DNA from: Hippopus hippopus | Lineage: Eukaryota > Mollusca > Bivalvia > Cardiida > Cardiidae | Length of the DNA stretch: 64,000 bases | Reading direction: 5' to 3' | Assembly (NCBI GenBank): GCA_946811185.2 | Contig: OX328101.1 | Span: 24,970,122-25,034,121, forward strand | Shown: positions 1-53,476 of the stretch, piece after piece | Numbering within the stretch: position 1 is the first letter of the stretch | How the letters are laid out: each line of letters opens with the position of its first letter | Program-made: the position numbers and the translations under genes | Notes under the pieces: generated by a model | Databases searched by the model: none | Told to the model about the DNA's origin: nothing | The model's input: the letters and a program-made list of their open reading frames with translations, nothing else

Positions 1-559
1 AAGTTTACAGTTTTAATGTCTGTTTAACGTTATTATATTTTTACGTTCTTGATAGATCACCTAAATTTTTAGCATGTCGTCTAGATCTATAGACAAAAGA
101 TTTAGATTATATCTTGTGTCATTTTAAAGATTTTTACACCTATACTTTTCATAAAAATGTCAATTTACTAAAATTACCATATTTTGTTCATGACCTCAAT
201 TTTGTAGTTTATGCTGGGTATGTTACTTTCATTATTACTTTTCCCACAGTGTTCTACCATTTCATTTGAAAACAAATTCTTTCAGTCGAACCAGGCACAT
301 TTAATTTGTCGTCTGCAAAAGCTTTGATGTAAGATGAGGCTGTAATTTTGTCATCTAGTTACCAAGCTAAACTTCAAATTTAGACCTAGGGTATGTATAT
401 ATGGGAATTGATGGCTTACATCTTTATTCTAGATCTAGATAGATCTCGCGGATCAGTTCTGATATAAAGTCATCGACAAAGTTAAACAGTTTACTTATCT
501 TTAGCCATAGGTCATTGTTTTTCAAATTTTGTCGTCAGTCTGTAATTATTTTGTGATTT
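1..559. other. Upstream AT-rich DNA, nothing recognised
   Basis: Low-complexity AT-rich sequence with several AGATCT/CTAGAT words near 80-100 and 430-450. No coding signal or known repeat was recognised. Confidence 0.5.
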
Positions 560-814
560 AACTGGCGTGTGAAATTCGTCTACTAGCTTTAATAAAATGG
601 GAAATCAGGAACATAATTATCCTCGCCGTAACAATTTCAAAATTGCCGCCCTGCAAAAATAATCAGACCGGAAATCAAACTACTAGCCTCGTTTTCAACC
701 ATAGTCGCCATTTTGTTTTGATAGGACAGGGGATCGACTTCCAATCTCTGGGCGTAGAAGGCCCGGTGTCATAACTCCTTTTTGAAGACATTGATTGAAC
801 CGTTTTATAAGAAA
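560..814 (+). promoter_or_regulatory. RSK promoter / 5' UTR region
   Basis: The 250 bases before the start codon are richer in G+C than the flanking DNA. They contain an ETS-like CCGGAAAT at 668-675 and a YY1-like GCCATTTTG at 707-715, with no evident TATA box. An in-frame stop at 755-757 shows that coding starts at 815. The base at -3 is A, which suits initiation. The transcription start is not identifiable from sequence. Confidence 0.4.
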
Positions 815-42942
<42,128 letters not shown>

Positions 42943-43226
42943 TATATGAACAGGAGAATCTCTCAGAGTATAAACCTAGCATTGATATATCTATATATTT
43001 TGAGCTACACATAGTGTATATAGGCCCCACTACTTAACTATTCTGTGAAGAAAAAGCTCTCGATTAAAACTCAAGTTATCAAGTCAATAGAAAGGAGGAG
43101 AGTGTCTTGAAGGTAGTTAATTTGGGTTGATACTCAACAAGACATTTAAGTACTGGTCGGACTCTAAATTCATAAATTAGCCATTTAGTCTCAACCAATT
43201 AAATGGCTAGTTTTGGAATTTAGCCC
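42943..43226 (+). other. Probable RSK 3' UTR
   Basis: Unique AT-rich sequence after the stop. An ATTAAA at 43063-43068 is a possible poly(A) signal; AATAAA at 45625-45630 is a more distal candidate. Neither can be confirmed without transcripts. Confidence 0.4.
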
Positions 43227-43455
43227 TTAACCACAAAATCACGAGTTTAAACAACCCAGACGAAACTTTTAAAATTCAAAAATGTGGTGGGAAAAGGAGA
43301 AAATGCTGGTTACCAGCATTTTCTCCTTTTCTAACAATAGTTTCTACCATTTTAGAGACAAATCCCACCATATGAGCCGTATGTAATTTCGCTAATTTGC
43401 CTTCAATTTGGAGCAGTGGAGCAGTCTAAAATTTTGTCGTGTGATAAAGGGTTAA
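43227..43455 (-). repeat. Family A element
   Basis: TTAACCACAAAATCACGAG to GTGTGATAAAGGGTTAA, with the hairpin conserved. May lie in the 3' UTR if the distal signal is used. Confidence 0.82.
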
Positions 43456-44154
43456 AATAAGAATCGAACGTAGAAAGGTTGATAAATACAGCTGATGTGT
43501 GGATGATGGTTATACTTTAGATGGAGGGTCGATTTGTATCTTTTATCAGATATGTAGAGGCAGATTGCTAGCAAAGTTACAGCACTGATCAAAAAAATAT
43601 TGTAAATAGTAGGAAACTTCCATTATTACTCAAACATAGAGGCTAAAGTCTGTGTAAAATAACTTTAGTGTTAAATATATCAAACAAAAAATATTTGCAC
43701 ACACATGATTGCTTTGTTGAGCTAGAAAAACCATAGTCGTAATAACAGCTAGAGTTTACAAAAATTTAGTAGGATTGAACAATATAGAAACTAAGCACCT
43801 TGTACGCTAGAATAATTCCAACACTGTTCCTGTTGCCAAGTTAGGATGAGTAATTGGTTATGAAAACAGCTTTGTCATAACAGCATCCTCGAAAATTTTG
43901 TACTGTTAAAATTCGAAATAATTACGTGAATTAATCTCAATCACATCCCTAAGTTTGACTTTCTTTTAATTATAATGTTACAAAGTAAAGAAAAAGCTAC
44001 TCTATTTTCACCACAAATATAGTTTATAATCATCTCCCTTTTGGAGGAAATTTACAAAGATGTACGAGAATAATTTTGAAGAAAAAAGAATGATTTAAAC
44101 AAATATTCCATGGTTGAAAATAGGCAGAATTATTGTTGTTCTATTGCTTGTTCA
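43456..44154. other. Unique intergenic or 3' UTR sequence
   Basis: AT-rich; no coding signal or repeat recognised. Confidence 0.4.
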
Positions 44155-44383
44155 TTAACTCTTTACCACACAATAATGAGTTTTAACGACACTGAAGAAA
44201 AAGCCTTTTGAAAATATGGTGGGAATAGGAGAAAATGCTGGTAACCAGCATTTTCTCCTTTCTCCACAATATTTTCTACCCTTCCCAAAACAAATTTCCG
44301 TTTTTGAGTCCCATTTATTTTATCATCAGCAAATGCTTTGATTTTGGACTAGTCTAGAATTCTGTCATTTTGTAAAGAGTTAA
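44155..44383 (-). repeat. Family A element
   Basis: TTAACTCTTTACCACACAAT to TTTTGTAAAGAGTTAA. Confidence 0.85.
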
Positions 44384-44486
44384 TTCAGTCAAACATCACA
44401 ATTTTCAGAACTATGTTTGAAGTATTATCTATGTGTGTCCTTAGGTTAGGGTGTGGAGCTAATGGTCATATGTATTCATTGTAATG

Positions 44487-44700
44487 TTAATCCTTTACCA
44501 AACACTTCCGTATTTAAACAACCTTAATGCAGAAGTCTTTTGAAAACATTGTGAGAAAAGGGTGGTAATAAGCATTTGCTCCGTCGCTAACAATGTTTTC
44601 AACACTTTCAAAGTCAAATTCTGTCATTTTAGCGGTATTTTATTTGTTGTCTAAAACTGCTTTCAGTTTGGATTATTGGTGTTTGTTAACTTGTTATCAA
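44487..44700 (-). repeat. Family A element, decayed
   Basis: TTAATCCTTTACCAAACAC at the left; the hairpin is damaged; the right end merges with the next copy. Confidence 0.6.
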
Positions 44701-44921
44701 ACAACATAATTCTATACTTAAACAAATTGAAATGATCTGTAGACAACATATTCCATATGGATCAAATGACAGAATTTGTTTTGAAAGGGTAGAAAACATT
44801 ATAGGAAAAGCAGAAAATGCTGATAACCAGTATTTTCTGCTTTTTTCCAGAATGTTTTTTAAAAAGTTTTACCTCGGCATCATTAGAACTTAGGATTGTT
44901 TGGTTAGAGGTTAAAGAGTTA
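44701..44921 (+). repeat. Family A element
   Basis: Forward copy with GCAGAAAATGCTGATAACCAG; ends GGTTAGAGGTTAAAGAGTTA. Confidence 0.7.
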
Positions 44922-45102
44922 AACTTTATTATTGTTATAGCTTTGGACATCTGGAGGTCATAATATCTGGTAGTAGTCGAGTAATGAATACAGATCTCAT
45001 GGAATATTCATTTATTCATGTGCATATCAGTGGTGTGTTTTTGTACCATTATCTCTTGTGTATGTTGGGGACTTTCAATTTACTGAGATGTCATTAATTC
45101 TC

Positions 45103-45440
45103 TACCAGTTTACAAAAATTTAAGACTAGACTTAACTCTTTCCCAAACAACAATATTTTAGACGGGTCAAATTCAGGTAGCACAAATGATGGGATTTGTA
45201 TCAGATAGTGTAGAAAACATTGTGGGAAAAGGAGAAAAATGCTGGTAAACAGCATTTTCTCCTTTTCCCACATTGTTTTCAAAAAGCCTACTTCTCAGAG
45301 TCATTAAAACTCAGGATTGTGTGGTAAAAGGTTAAATGAAAGCATTCACAGATAACAATTTAAATGTGTCAGAAACTATAAGATATGTCAGGTTTGCAAA
45401 CATGCGGGATCATCTGATAGCTTGTTAAAGACTTCCTTTT
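45103..45440 (+). repeat. Family A element split by another copy
   Basis: Left part TACCAGTTTACAAAAATTTAAGAC; right part after 45335 resumes ATGAAAGCATTCACAGATAAC, the next consensus stretch. The far half is lost. Confidence 0.7.
45132..45335 (+). repeat. Family A element, nested
   Basis: TTAACTCTTTCCCAAAC to GTGTGGTAAAAGGTTAA with a strong hairpin, inside an older copy of the same family. Confidence 0.82.
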
Positions 45441-45876
45441 GTGCAGTGTTTGTGTAGAATATCATGCAACATAATTAGATAATGTAGAAGGATCATACAT
45501 CCATTTCCATGTTATCTTGATCTACACTGTCCAGAAAGCTACAAAAGTTGCTATGGTGCGGTAATGTCTTATTTTGTTCAAATTATGTAATGATAACTGA
45601 TGTATTGAATCTAAAATAAGTTAAAATAAACCTACTTAAAGATATTTTATAGTAACTTTTTGTCATATATTTACATTTTTTTCTTTGTACTTTATTGTTA
45701 TGTTTTCTTTTATATGTTGACCAAAGACATGAAGTCTTCAATATTTTTGATAACTGTTCTGGGGTTTATTTGAGGGAGGGATACAATACAGTCATAAAGA
45801 TGAGATGATGTAAATAGATCATGGTTTGAAAAGGTCCCGTTTCTTTGTTAAGGTTTTATACTTTTTCTTTGTATAA
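45441..45876. other. Intergenic, little recognised
   Basis: Contains half of a family I core near 45513-45533 and an AATAAA at 45625-45630. Confidence 0.4.
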
Positions 45877-46149
45877 TTTTAGCTCTGCTGTTTTCATAGA
45901 AAACAGAAGTATTGTCAAAGCCCTGGGGTGGTCATCCATGTAGTTCAGGAGCAAAAACTTTGACAGTTTATAATATTTGTTTTATAACAGAAGATTTTTA
46001 CTTCAAACTTGGGATAGTTGTTAACTATCTAAATGGGAACTCATACTACAAGGGCAAGTAACTATCAAAATATTTTTAGCTCACCTGAGCACAACGTGCT
46101 CAAGGGGAGCTTTTAGGGACACGCTGTGTCCGTCGTCCATCGTGCAGCG

Positions 46150-47620
46150 TCAACAATTCTTTAAACATCTTCTCCTCCTAAACCGCTTGGCCGATTTGGA
46201 CCAAACTTGGCTGGAATGTTCCTTGGGAGGTCCTCTTTAAAAATTGTTCACAGAATTTGATTTCATCAAAAACTCTGGTTGCCATGGCAACCAAATGGAA
46301 TTTTTCAAGAAATTCTTTAAAAATCTTCTCTGATGAAACCGCTGGTCAGATTTTAAAATAATGATAACAGATAAGTTCCTTGGGTGACCCTTTTCAAAAA
46401 TTGTTCGCGAAATTTTGATCCGTCGAAAAACATGGCCGTGGTGGAAAGGGGGGGCTTTTGGCGTCCATCGGTGTCAACAATTCTATAAAAATCTTATCCT
46501 CTGAAACTGGTGGTCAGATTTTGAAAAAATTTCACAGAAATGTTCCTTGGGTGACCCTTTTCAAAAATTGTTCGTGAAATTTTGATCCGTCGAAAAACAT
46601 GGCTGTGGTGGAGGGGGGGGGGCTCTTGGCGTCCAGCGGTGTCAACAGTTCTTTAAACATCTCCTCCTCCTACACCGCTTGGCCGATTTGGACCAAACTT
46701 GGCTGGAATGTTCCTTGGGAGGTCCTCTTTAAAAGTTGTTCACAGAATTTGATTTCATCAAAAACTCTGGTTGCCATGGCAACCAAATGGAATTTTCCAA
46801 GAAATTCTATAAAAATCTTCTCCTCTGAAACCGCTGGTCAGATTTTGAAATAATTTCACAGAAATGTTCCTTGAGTGACCCTTTTCAAAAACTTTTCGCG
46901 AAATTTTGATCCGTCGAAAAACATGGCCGTTATGGGGGGGGGGGTGCTCTAGGCATCCAGCGGTGTCAACAATTCTTTAAACATCTTCTCCTCCTACACC
47001 ACTTGGCTGATTTGAACCAAGCTTGGCTGGAATGTTCCTTGGGAGGTCCTCTTTAAAATTTGTTCACAGAATTTGATTTCATCTAAAACTCTGGTTGCCA
47101 TGGCAACCCAATGAAATTTTCCAAGAAATTCTATAAAAATCTTCTCCTCTGAAACCGCCGGTCAGATTTTGAAATAATTTCACAGATATGTTCCTTGGGT
47201 GACCCTTTTTAAAAATTGTTCGCAAAATTTTGATCCGTTAAAAAACATGGCCGTTGTGGAAGGGGGGGGGGCTCTTGGCGTCCAGCGGTGTCAACAATTC
47301 TTTAAACATCTTCTCCTCCTAAAGCGCTTGGCCGATTTGGACCAAACTTGGCTGGAATGTTCCTTGGGACGTCCCCTTTGAAAATTGTTCACAGAATTTG
47401 ATTCATCAAAAACTCTGGTTGCCATGGCAACCAAATGGAATTTTCCAAGAAATTCTATAAAAATCTTCTCCTCTGAAACCACTGGTCAGATTTTGAAATA
47501 ATTTCACAGATATGTTCCTTAGGTAACCCTTTCTGAAGTTTGTTTGTGTAATTTTGATCTGTTGAAAAACATGGCCTGGATGGGGATGGGCATCTTTGCA
47601 CTCTATGGACTTAAAAGAAA
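46150..47620 (+). repeat. Tandem repeat, ~324-base units
   Basis: TTCTTTAAACATCTTCTCCTCC-type starts near 46159, 46652, 46976 and 47300, the last three 324 bases apart. Each unit has two related halves (GGTCAGATTTTGAAATAATT; CTTGGCTGGAATGTTCC) and a run of 7-10 G. Confidence 0.82.
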
Positions 47621-47870
47621 TTCTTTGAAATTCTTCTTCTCATAAACCACTTGTCAGATTTTGAAATAATTTCACAGAAATGTTCCTTAGGTGCCCCTTT
47701 TGAAAATTTTTTCGCGAAATTTTGATCTGTCAAGAAACATGGCCGTGGTGGGTGGAAGCTATTTGCTCTCTGAGGACATGAAGAAATTCTTAAAAATTTT
47801 GTCTTCTCTGAAACCACTATTCAGATTTTGAAGTTATTTCACAGAAATGATCCTTATATTATACCCCTTA

Positions 47871-48172
47871 TTTAGCTTAGCTGTTTTCAAAGAAAACATC
47901 GAGGTATTGACATAGCCCTGTTGGCGTCATCTGCGTTGTTGTTGTTGTGCAAAAACTTTGACATTTTGTTATATCTCGGCTTCCACTCAACACATGCACT
48001 TAAAACTCCGAATAATTGTTCACTAGTAAAAAGCAACCCATACAACAAGGGCAGTTAACTCCAAAATTGTTTTGTCCAAATTATGCCCCTTTTGCGATTT
48101 GGAATTTTATTTTACTATCCAGCAAGGTTCCAACAGCCAATCATTGGCACTCTCATGAGGTGCTCTTGTTCA
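47871..48172 (+). repeat. Family H element inside family G
   Basis: TTTAGCTTAGCTGTTTTCAAAG to ATGAGGTGCTCTTGTT, a compact copy of about 300 bases. Confidence 0.7.
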
Positions 48173-48552
48173 ACTTAATATTTTTAGCCACTATCGGGCA
48201 TGTGCTCTTGTTCAAGATAAGGTCTTTGGGTGACCTATCCTAAAATTTATTTGCAGAATTCTGATTTGTCAAAAACATAGCTGTGGTGATGATTGTAGGG
48301 GTGGTGACAGATTTTGAAATGATTTTTACAGGTGACCTTTTTATAATTGCTTGGCAAAATACTGATTTTGTTTCCAAAATTTCAGTACTTTAAAAAAAGT
48401 TGGTTATGGTCCTCTCAAAAATTCAGGTGAGCGATCCAGGGCCATCTTGGCCCTCTTGTTTTGACACAGTTTTGCCCCTTTTTCATTTAATAATTTTCAC
48501 CTAAAGCAACTGCCGTGGAGCATTGGCACCAGCATGCAGCACTCTTGTTGAC

Positions 48553-48915
48553 TTTCTTGTACTTTCTCCCCCATATCTAATTACCTCAAAACACTACTAC
48601 ACCACTGCACACTCTCTCACCCTCCCTCCATCAAGGCGCAATCTCCAACATGGTAGATGTCATATCAGGAAATTCTAATTTGATCCTTTTTGGCCTTACT
48701 GGTTACATTAGACTGCCCTAGGGCAGTGCATTACATAGCACAAGCCAAATGCTTTTGAAACTAAATAACAAGTGAGATTGTTGTCTTGACTGATGTACAG
48801 TTGAACTTAGTAAAGTAAAATGCACCCCAACAAATTGTACTACATTGTAATGTTAAGATTTTTGAAAAAGTGTTAGCAAAGGAGCAGTTGCTTCATAGAG
48901 AAAGACATTTTCTTA
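48553..48915. other. Intergenic, nothing recognised
   Basis: Includes a C-rich stretch (about 48600-48640); no coding or repeat match. Confidence 0.4.
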
Positions 48916-49112
48916 TTAACTCTTTACCAGGGGACAAATTGAAAGCGGTTACAGATAACAAGTGATATGGTGCACTACTTAACATGAGTTTGTCTTTCAA
49001 AGAGTGGAAAATATTTGAAAATGTGATGTACCAATATGTTCTCTTCCTGCAATGTTTTCAAAAGCCTTTATTTCCTCAGGATCCTTAAAACACCGGATTC
49101 TTTGGTAAAAGG
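48916..49112 (+). repeat. Family A element, decayed
   Basis: TTAACTCTTTACCAGGGGAC to GGATTCTTTGGTAAAAGG; the hairpin is eroded. Confidence 0.65.
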
Positions 49113-50178
49113 CCAAGGGAAGCTGTATAGCTAGAGTTTCCTTCTAGAAATTGTGGCAAAATTCCAGAAAAAAAGTTTCAAGAAATTCTAGAAGACTCTG
49201 TGTGACTTATGGCGTAACCCTGTGTGAGTTTATCAGAACTCACTTGCTTTTATTGATTAAGATCAGAGAGAACAAAAAATATTGTCTGATCTTAAATCTA
49301 CACTGTCTGCTCTCTTATAAAGTATTCTGACCAAATAAGTGTGAAAATTGCATAATCAGAAATGATCTCTCGACTGAAAATTTTCATGTCAAGTAAAAAA
49401 GGTGAAAATTATTACTATTTAACACAATACCAGTTGAAATTAATTCACAACAGATTGCCTTGAAATTGTCCATGTAAAATAACTATAATCAACAAAATTC
49501 GAGGTTTATGCCATGAATACATGTGAAACACTGTAGCGAAATGAGATATTATTTGTTACAAAGTCTCCTATGGACGTTAATGGTTTCAAAATTGTTCAGG
49601 TGCAAGAGGAAAGAAGTCATTCACTAGAGTTATTATGTTGAAAATAGTTGTAGGTGTGCTATTCTACTTATGTTTGTTGATAGCTGAAGGAATTCTGCAA
49701 GAAAAATTAATTAGATGTCATTTTCAGTCATCATTACCCTCGCACTAAACAAACATTTTGTTACTTTTGCAAACAGTGTGGATTAAGTTCAGACTGCACA
49801 TAATGCGCAGTCTGATCTTGGACCTACACTGCCCACCACTTTGTAGCATTTTCTGGCCAAAACTACCTTAAAATTGCAATATTTTGGCTATCATCCTTCA
49901 TGAAAGAGGCCCCTATCATTTATTCAGCGCATTGTAGGACAAGACTAAATGGATGTCTGCCATAAAGAAAACCTACCATATCCAAACCATGCTCACAGGA
50001 GCAGCTGCTTCTTTTGCAGCTGTGATGACCCATATATGTTGCACTTTTCCCTAGTTCTTTATACAATAATGCATAATATTAGTATTTTATCATTAAATTA
50101 CAGTATGAACAGAATGATTAATAATGGAAGTGGTTTAAGAGATGGCTTATGTACTCACCAACAATTCTTGCTATTGTT
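49113..50178. other. Intergenic, two family I cores
   Basis: Family I-like cores at about 49225-49318 and 49775-49838 (TTCAGACTGCACATAATGCG and partner). The rest is unrecognised. Confidence 0.45.
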
Positions 50179-50364
50179 TTAACCCTTTACCACACAAGCC
50201 CGAGTTTTAACGACCTTCGGGAAGAAGGCTTTTGAAAACAATGGGAGAAAAGGAGAAAATACCTTTTCAAACAAACATTTCCTTATTTGTGCAACATTTA
50301 GTTTGTCATCTGCAAATCATTCAATGTTGACCGATCTAAGATTTTGCCATTTAGTAAAGGTTAA
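50179..50364 (-). repeat. Family A element
   Basis: TTAACCCTTTACCACACAAG to TTTAGTAAAGGTTAA; the second hairpin arm is deleted. Confidence 0.75.
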
Positions 50365-50692
50365 ATCTGAATTTATTACCTAACCATCTGATTGGCTGAG
50401 ACAGAGCATTTCAGCCAATCAAATGGCTATGCTAGAAATTTTGAATTACTGTATAATTCAGAATAATTGATGGATATTATATGGAAGGAAATTTGTGCTA
50501 CAAGTTTTGTTTCTTTTCCTTCATATAGACACCTTTTGGTGCAACTTCTCATATAATGCATTGATTGTGAACAAAACAGCAATTTTTCCATTTGCCAAAA
50601 TGTTTTGATTGTTGACTTGCACATCTAAAATTCTTTTGTACTAGATTGATATTTTCTCTGCAATCCTTTAAATTAGTAGCCCTTAAACCCTA
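50365..50692. other. Short inverted repeat in unique DNA
   Basis: TCTGATTGGCTGAGAC at about 50388 faces TCAGCCAATCAAATGGC; the spacer is about 10 bases. Otherwise unrecognised. Confidence 0.4.
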
Positions 50693-50909
50693 TACCACAC
50701 CGCAAAATTTTAGACTTGTACACATTGAAGAAATTTACAGACAACAATTCAAATGGTTGTCAAATAATTGTATTTGTCCTTGAATAGGTAGAAAACTTTA
50801 TTGGAAAAGAGATCATGCTGGTTACAGCAATTACTCCTTTTCTCACAAAGTTTTCAAAAGCCTTTTTTTCAGGGTCGTTAAAACTGTGGATTGTGTGGTA
50901 AAGGGTTAT
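50693..50909 (+). repeat. Family A element
   Basis: TTAAACCCTATACCACACCG to GTGTGGTAAAGGGTTA with a weakened hairpin. Confidence 0.75.
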
Positions 50910-50950
50910 CTTAATGACTATTTCAGAGGACATATAATTTTCTTTTCACT

Positions 50951-51045
50951 TTACTCTTTTCCAAACAACAAAAATTTGGACATGTCTTAATTTAAAACAT
51001 TTGCCAAGGACTGATTCATTATGGTTCAAATGATAAGATTTTGGT
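50951..51045 (+). repeat. Family A element, 5' part only
   Basis: CTCTTTTCCAAACAACAAAA to CAAATGATAAGATTTTGG, then abuts the next copy. Confidence 0.6.
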
Positions 51046-51049
51046 TTTA

Positions 51050-51272
51050 AATCTCTAACAAACTACAAAAATGCAGACATGTCCAAATTCGAAAGTATTT
51101 GCAGACGACAAAACAATGTAACTCAAATTATGAAATTTGTATTTCAAAGGGTGGAAAACATAGTGGGAAAAGGAGAAAATGGTGGTTACCAGCATTTTCT
51201 CCTTTTCCCACAGTGTTTTCAAAAGCCTTCTTTTTTATGGTCATTAAAACTGGAGATTGTGTGGTAAAGGTT
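51050..51272 (+). repeat. Family A element
   Basis: Forward copy with an intact hairpin arm GTGGGAAAAGGAGAAAAT; ends GTGTGGTAAAGGTTTAA. Confidence 0.78.
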
Positions 51273-51500
51273 TAAAGTGAAGCAAACATTGTGAGAAAAG
51301 GAGTAAATGGTGGTTACCAGCATTTTCTCCTTTTTCCACAGTGTTTTCAAAAGCCTTCTTTTTTATGGTCATTAAAACTGGAGATTGTGTGGTAAAGGTT
51401 TAAAGTGAAGCAAACATTGTGAGAAAAGGAGTAAATTAGCATTTTCTTCTTTTCTCAAGGTTTGGAAAGCCTTCTTTGTCAGGGTTATCTGATGTCTGCA
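51273..51500 (+). repeat. Tandemly duplicated right part of family A
   Basis: A 128-base unit containing the hairpin and right end, starting AAAGTGAAGCAAACATTG at 51274, is repeated from 51402 with a deletion in the hairpin. Confidence 0.78.
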
Positions 51501-51536
51501 TTGTAAAAGGTAAAGTTTCATTTACCACACTATTGC

Positions 51537-51605
51537 ATAGAGTGTAGATCAAGATCAGACTACTCAAATAAATGTGCAATCTGATCTTAGATCACACTGT
51601 CTAAT
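51537..51605. repeat. Family I hairpin core
   Basis: GTAGATCAAGATCAGACTAC faces GCAATCTGATCTTAGATC. Confidence 0.65.
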
Positions 51606-51721
51606 AAACTGAGTGGTCAAGGCAAAATCAAAGCAACCCAATTCCATGTTTTTTTTTTGATTTTTCACTAATTTGTTTACATGTGAATTTACATGCCATT
51701 CATTCTGTGTTTTATGGGTCA

Positions 51722-51951
51722 GGAATCCTTTACACACAATCCAGAGTTTTAACGACCCTGAGAATGAAGGCTTTTGTAAACATTGTAAGTAGAGGAGAAA
51801 ATGCTGGAAACCAGCATTTTCTCCTTTACCCACAATATTTTCCAACTTTTCAAAGAGAAATTTGTATCCTCTGAGCCACATTCAATATGTTGTCTGGAAA
51901 TACTTTTGATTTGGACAAAATCTATAGTTTTGTTGGTTGGTTAAGAGTTAG
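51722..51951 (-). repeat. Family A element
   Basis: Reverse copy with GGAGAAAATGCTGGAAACCAG; ends GTTGGTTAAGAGTTA. Confidence 0.75.
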
Positions 51952-51961
51952 TATGTGTTAC

Positions 51962-52395
51962 TTTTTACCAGATTACAAAAGTTTAGATTTGTCCAAAATT
52001 GAAAATGTTAACTCTTTACCACACAATCCCGAATTTTAACAACCCTGTAGAAGAAGGCTTCTGAAAACATTGTAGGAAAAGTAGAAAATGCTGGTAACCA
52101 GCATTTTCTCCTTTTCCCACAATGTTTTCTGCACCCTATGAAACACAATTTCCATCACTTTAGATACATTTAATTTGTCGTTTGCAAATGCTTTCAATTT
52201 GGTCCAGTCCAAAATTTTTGCCATTTGGTAAAGAGTAAAAGCAAGCAGACAACATATCAAATCATGCATAAACCAATATTTTTGTCTTTGATAGGATAGA
52301 AAACATTGTATTTGTGATATGATAGAACACATTGTGGAAAAAGGAGACAATGTTGGTTAATAGTGACTTCTTGTTTGGTAAAGGTATAAATGATT
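51962..52395 (+). repeat. Family A element split by another copy
   Basis: Left part TTTTTACCAGATTACAAAAG to TTGAAAATG; right part resumes GCAAGCAGACAACATATC and ends TGGTAAAGGTATAA. Confidence 0.7.
52008..52240 (-). repeat. Family A element, nested
   Basis: TTAACTCTTTACCACACAAT to TTTGGTAAAGAGTAAA with an intact hairpin. The right TTAA has changed by one base. Confidence 0.8.
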
Positions 52396-52586
52396 GGTGC
52401 ACTGAGGTTTACATCTTACGAATATATTTTCATTAGTGCTAAATTTTTTTTTAAACTCTTTTATATTTTATGTGAAAGAAGCTGTTGAAATATGCCCTTG
52501 TTCTCATATCAATTTTGTATTTTTTTATTGTGGTAAGTGTGCTATGTAACTGTAAATGATACAACAGAATGTTACACTCATCCATA

Positions 52587-52816
52587 TTAACCCTTTCCCA
52601 AATGACAAAATTTTAGACTTATCCAAATGGAAAGCATTTGCAGACAACAAAATTAATGTAACTCAAAAAATGAAATTCGTTTAGGGAAGGGTAGAAAACA
52701 TTGTGGGAAAAGGAGAAAATGCTAGTTGCCAGCATTTTTCTCCTTTTCCTACAATGTTTTCCGAATGCTTCTTCCTCAGGGTCGTTAAAACTCGGGATTG
52801 TGTGGTAAAGAGTTAA
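52587..52816 (+). repeat. Family A element
   Basis: TTAACCCTTTCCCAAATGAC to GTGTGGTAAAGAGTTAA; close to the consensus. Confidence 0.85.
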
Positions 52817-52997
52817 AATTGTTGGTAGGTGAAAAGACATATTTGGCTCAGATAATGAGATCTGACCTTTGAAAGTATTGAAAACATTGTAGGAAAAGGA
52901 GAAAATGCTGGTTACCAGCATTTTCTCCACTACCCACAATGTTTTCAAAAGCCATCTCCTTTAGAGTTGTTAAAATATTGGATTAGTTGATGAAGAT
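52817..52997 (+). repeat. Family A element, 5'-truncated
   Basis: Forward copy from TTTGGCTCAGATAATGAG through an intact hairpin; abuts the previous copy. Confidence 0.65.
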
Positions 52998-53084
52998 TGA
53001 CTAGCCTGGTTCAGATGTGTCTACCTAGGTCTATGTACAAAATAAGTACAATCTTTATTTGTCCTAATTAGTCCTTATGAAGAA

Positions 53085-53230
53085 TCTTTAAAAACTGTGG
53101 GAAGGGGAGAAAATGTTGGAAATTATATCTTCTTTTTCCTTAGTGTTTTCTCCCCTCACCAAAGGCACATCCTGTTTTTTGAGGTACCTTTTTTTTTTCG
53201 TAAGCAAGACTTTTTAACATGGACGAGTTT
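53085..53230 (-). repeat. Family A element, truncated
   Basis: AAACTGTGGGAAGGGGAG to AACATGGACGAGTTTCG; truncated on the left and joined to the next copy on the right. Confidence 0.5.
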
Positions 53231-53458
53231 CGACCGTTTACCACTTGGTCCCAAGTTTTAACAACCCTAAGAAAGAAAGCTTTGAAGAACATTGTTGGAA
53301 AAGAGAAAATACTGGTTACCAGCATTTTCTCCTGTTCCCACAATGTTTTCTAACCTTTTACAGACAAATCTTAGCATTTGAGACACATTTTATTTGTCAT
53401 CTGCAAATGCTCTAATTTTGGACTAGTCCAAAATTTTGTCATTTGGTAAAGGGTTAGA
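53231..53458 (-). repeat. Family A element
   Basis: CCGTTTACCACTTGGTCCC to GTCATTTGGTAAAGGGTTAG. Confidence 0.78.
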
Positions 53459-53476
53459 TATTGTCATCTGATAGAG

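Larger units (their letters stand above)
46074..48462 (+). mobile_element. Family G element with ~324-base tandem repeats
   Basis: Head TTTTTAGCTCACCTGAGC and tail TTCAGGTGAGCGATCCAGG with GGCCATCTTGGCC, the same plan as family E. The interior is tandem repeats with G-runs. A family H copy is inserted near the right end. No protein recognised. Confidence 0.78.
45877..48552 (+). repeat. Family H element split by family G
   Basis: Left part 45877-46073 (TTAGCTCTGCTGTTTTCATAG to AGTAACTATCAAAATATTTT); right part 48463-48552 (GACACAGTTTTGCCCC to GCAGCACTCTTGTT). Confidence 0.7.

Noticed and set aside
49949..50182. 77-residue plus-strand reading frame between the genes
   Set aside because: No recognisable domain, start context or partner exon; runs into a family A copy at its end.
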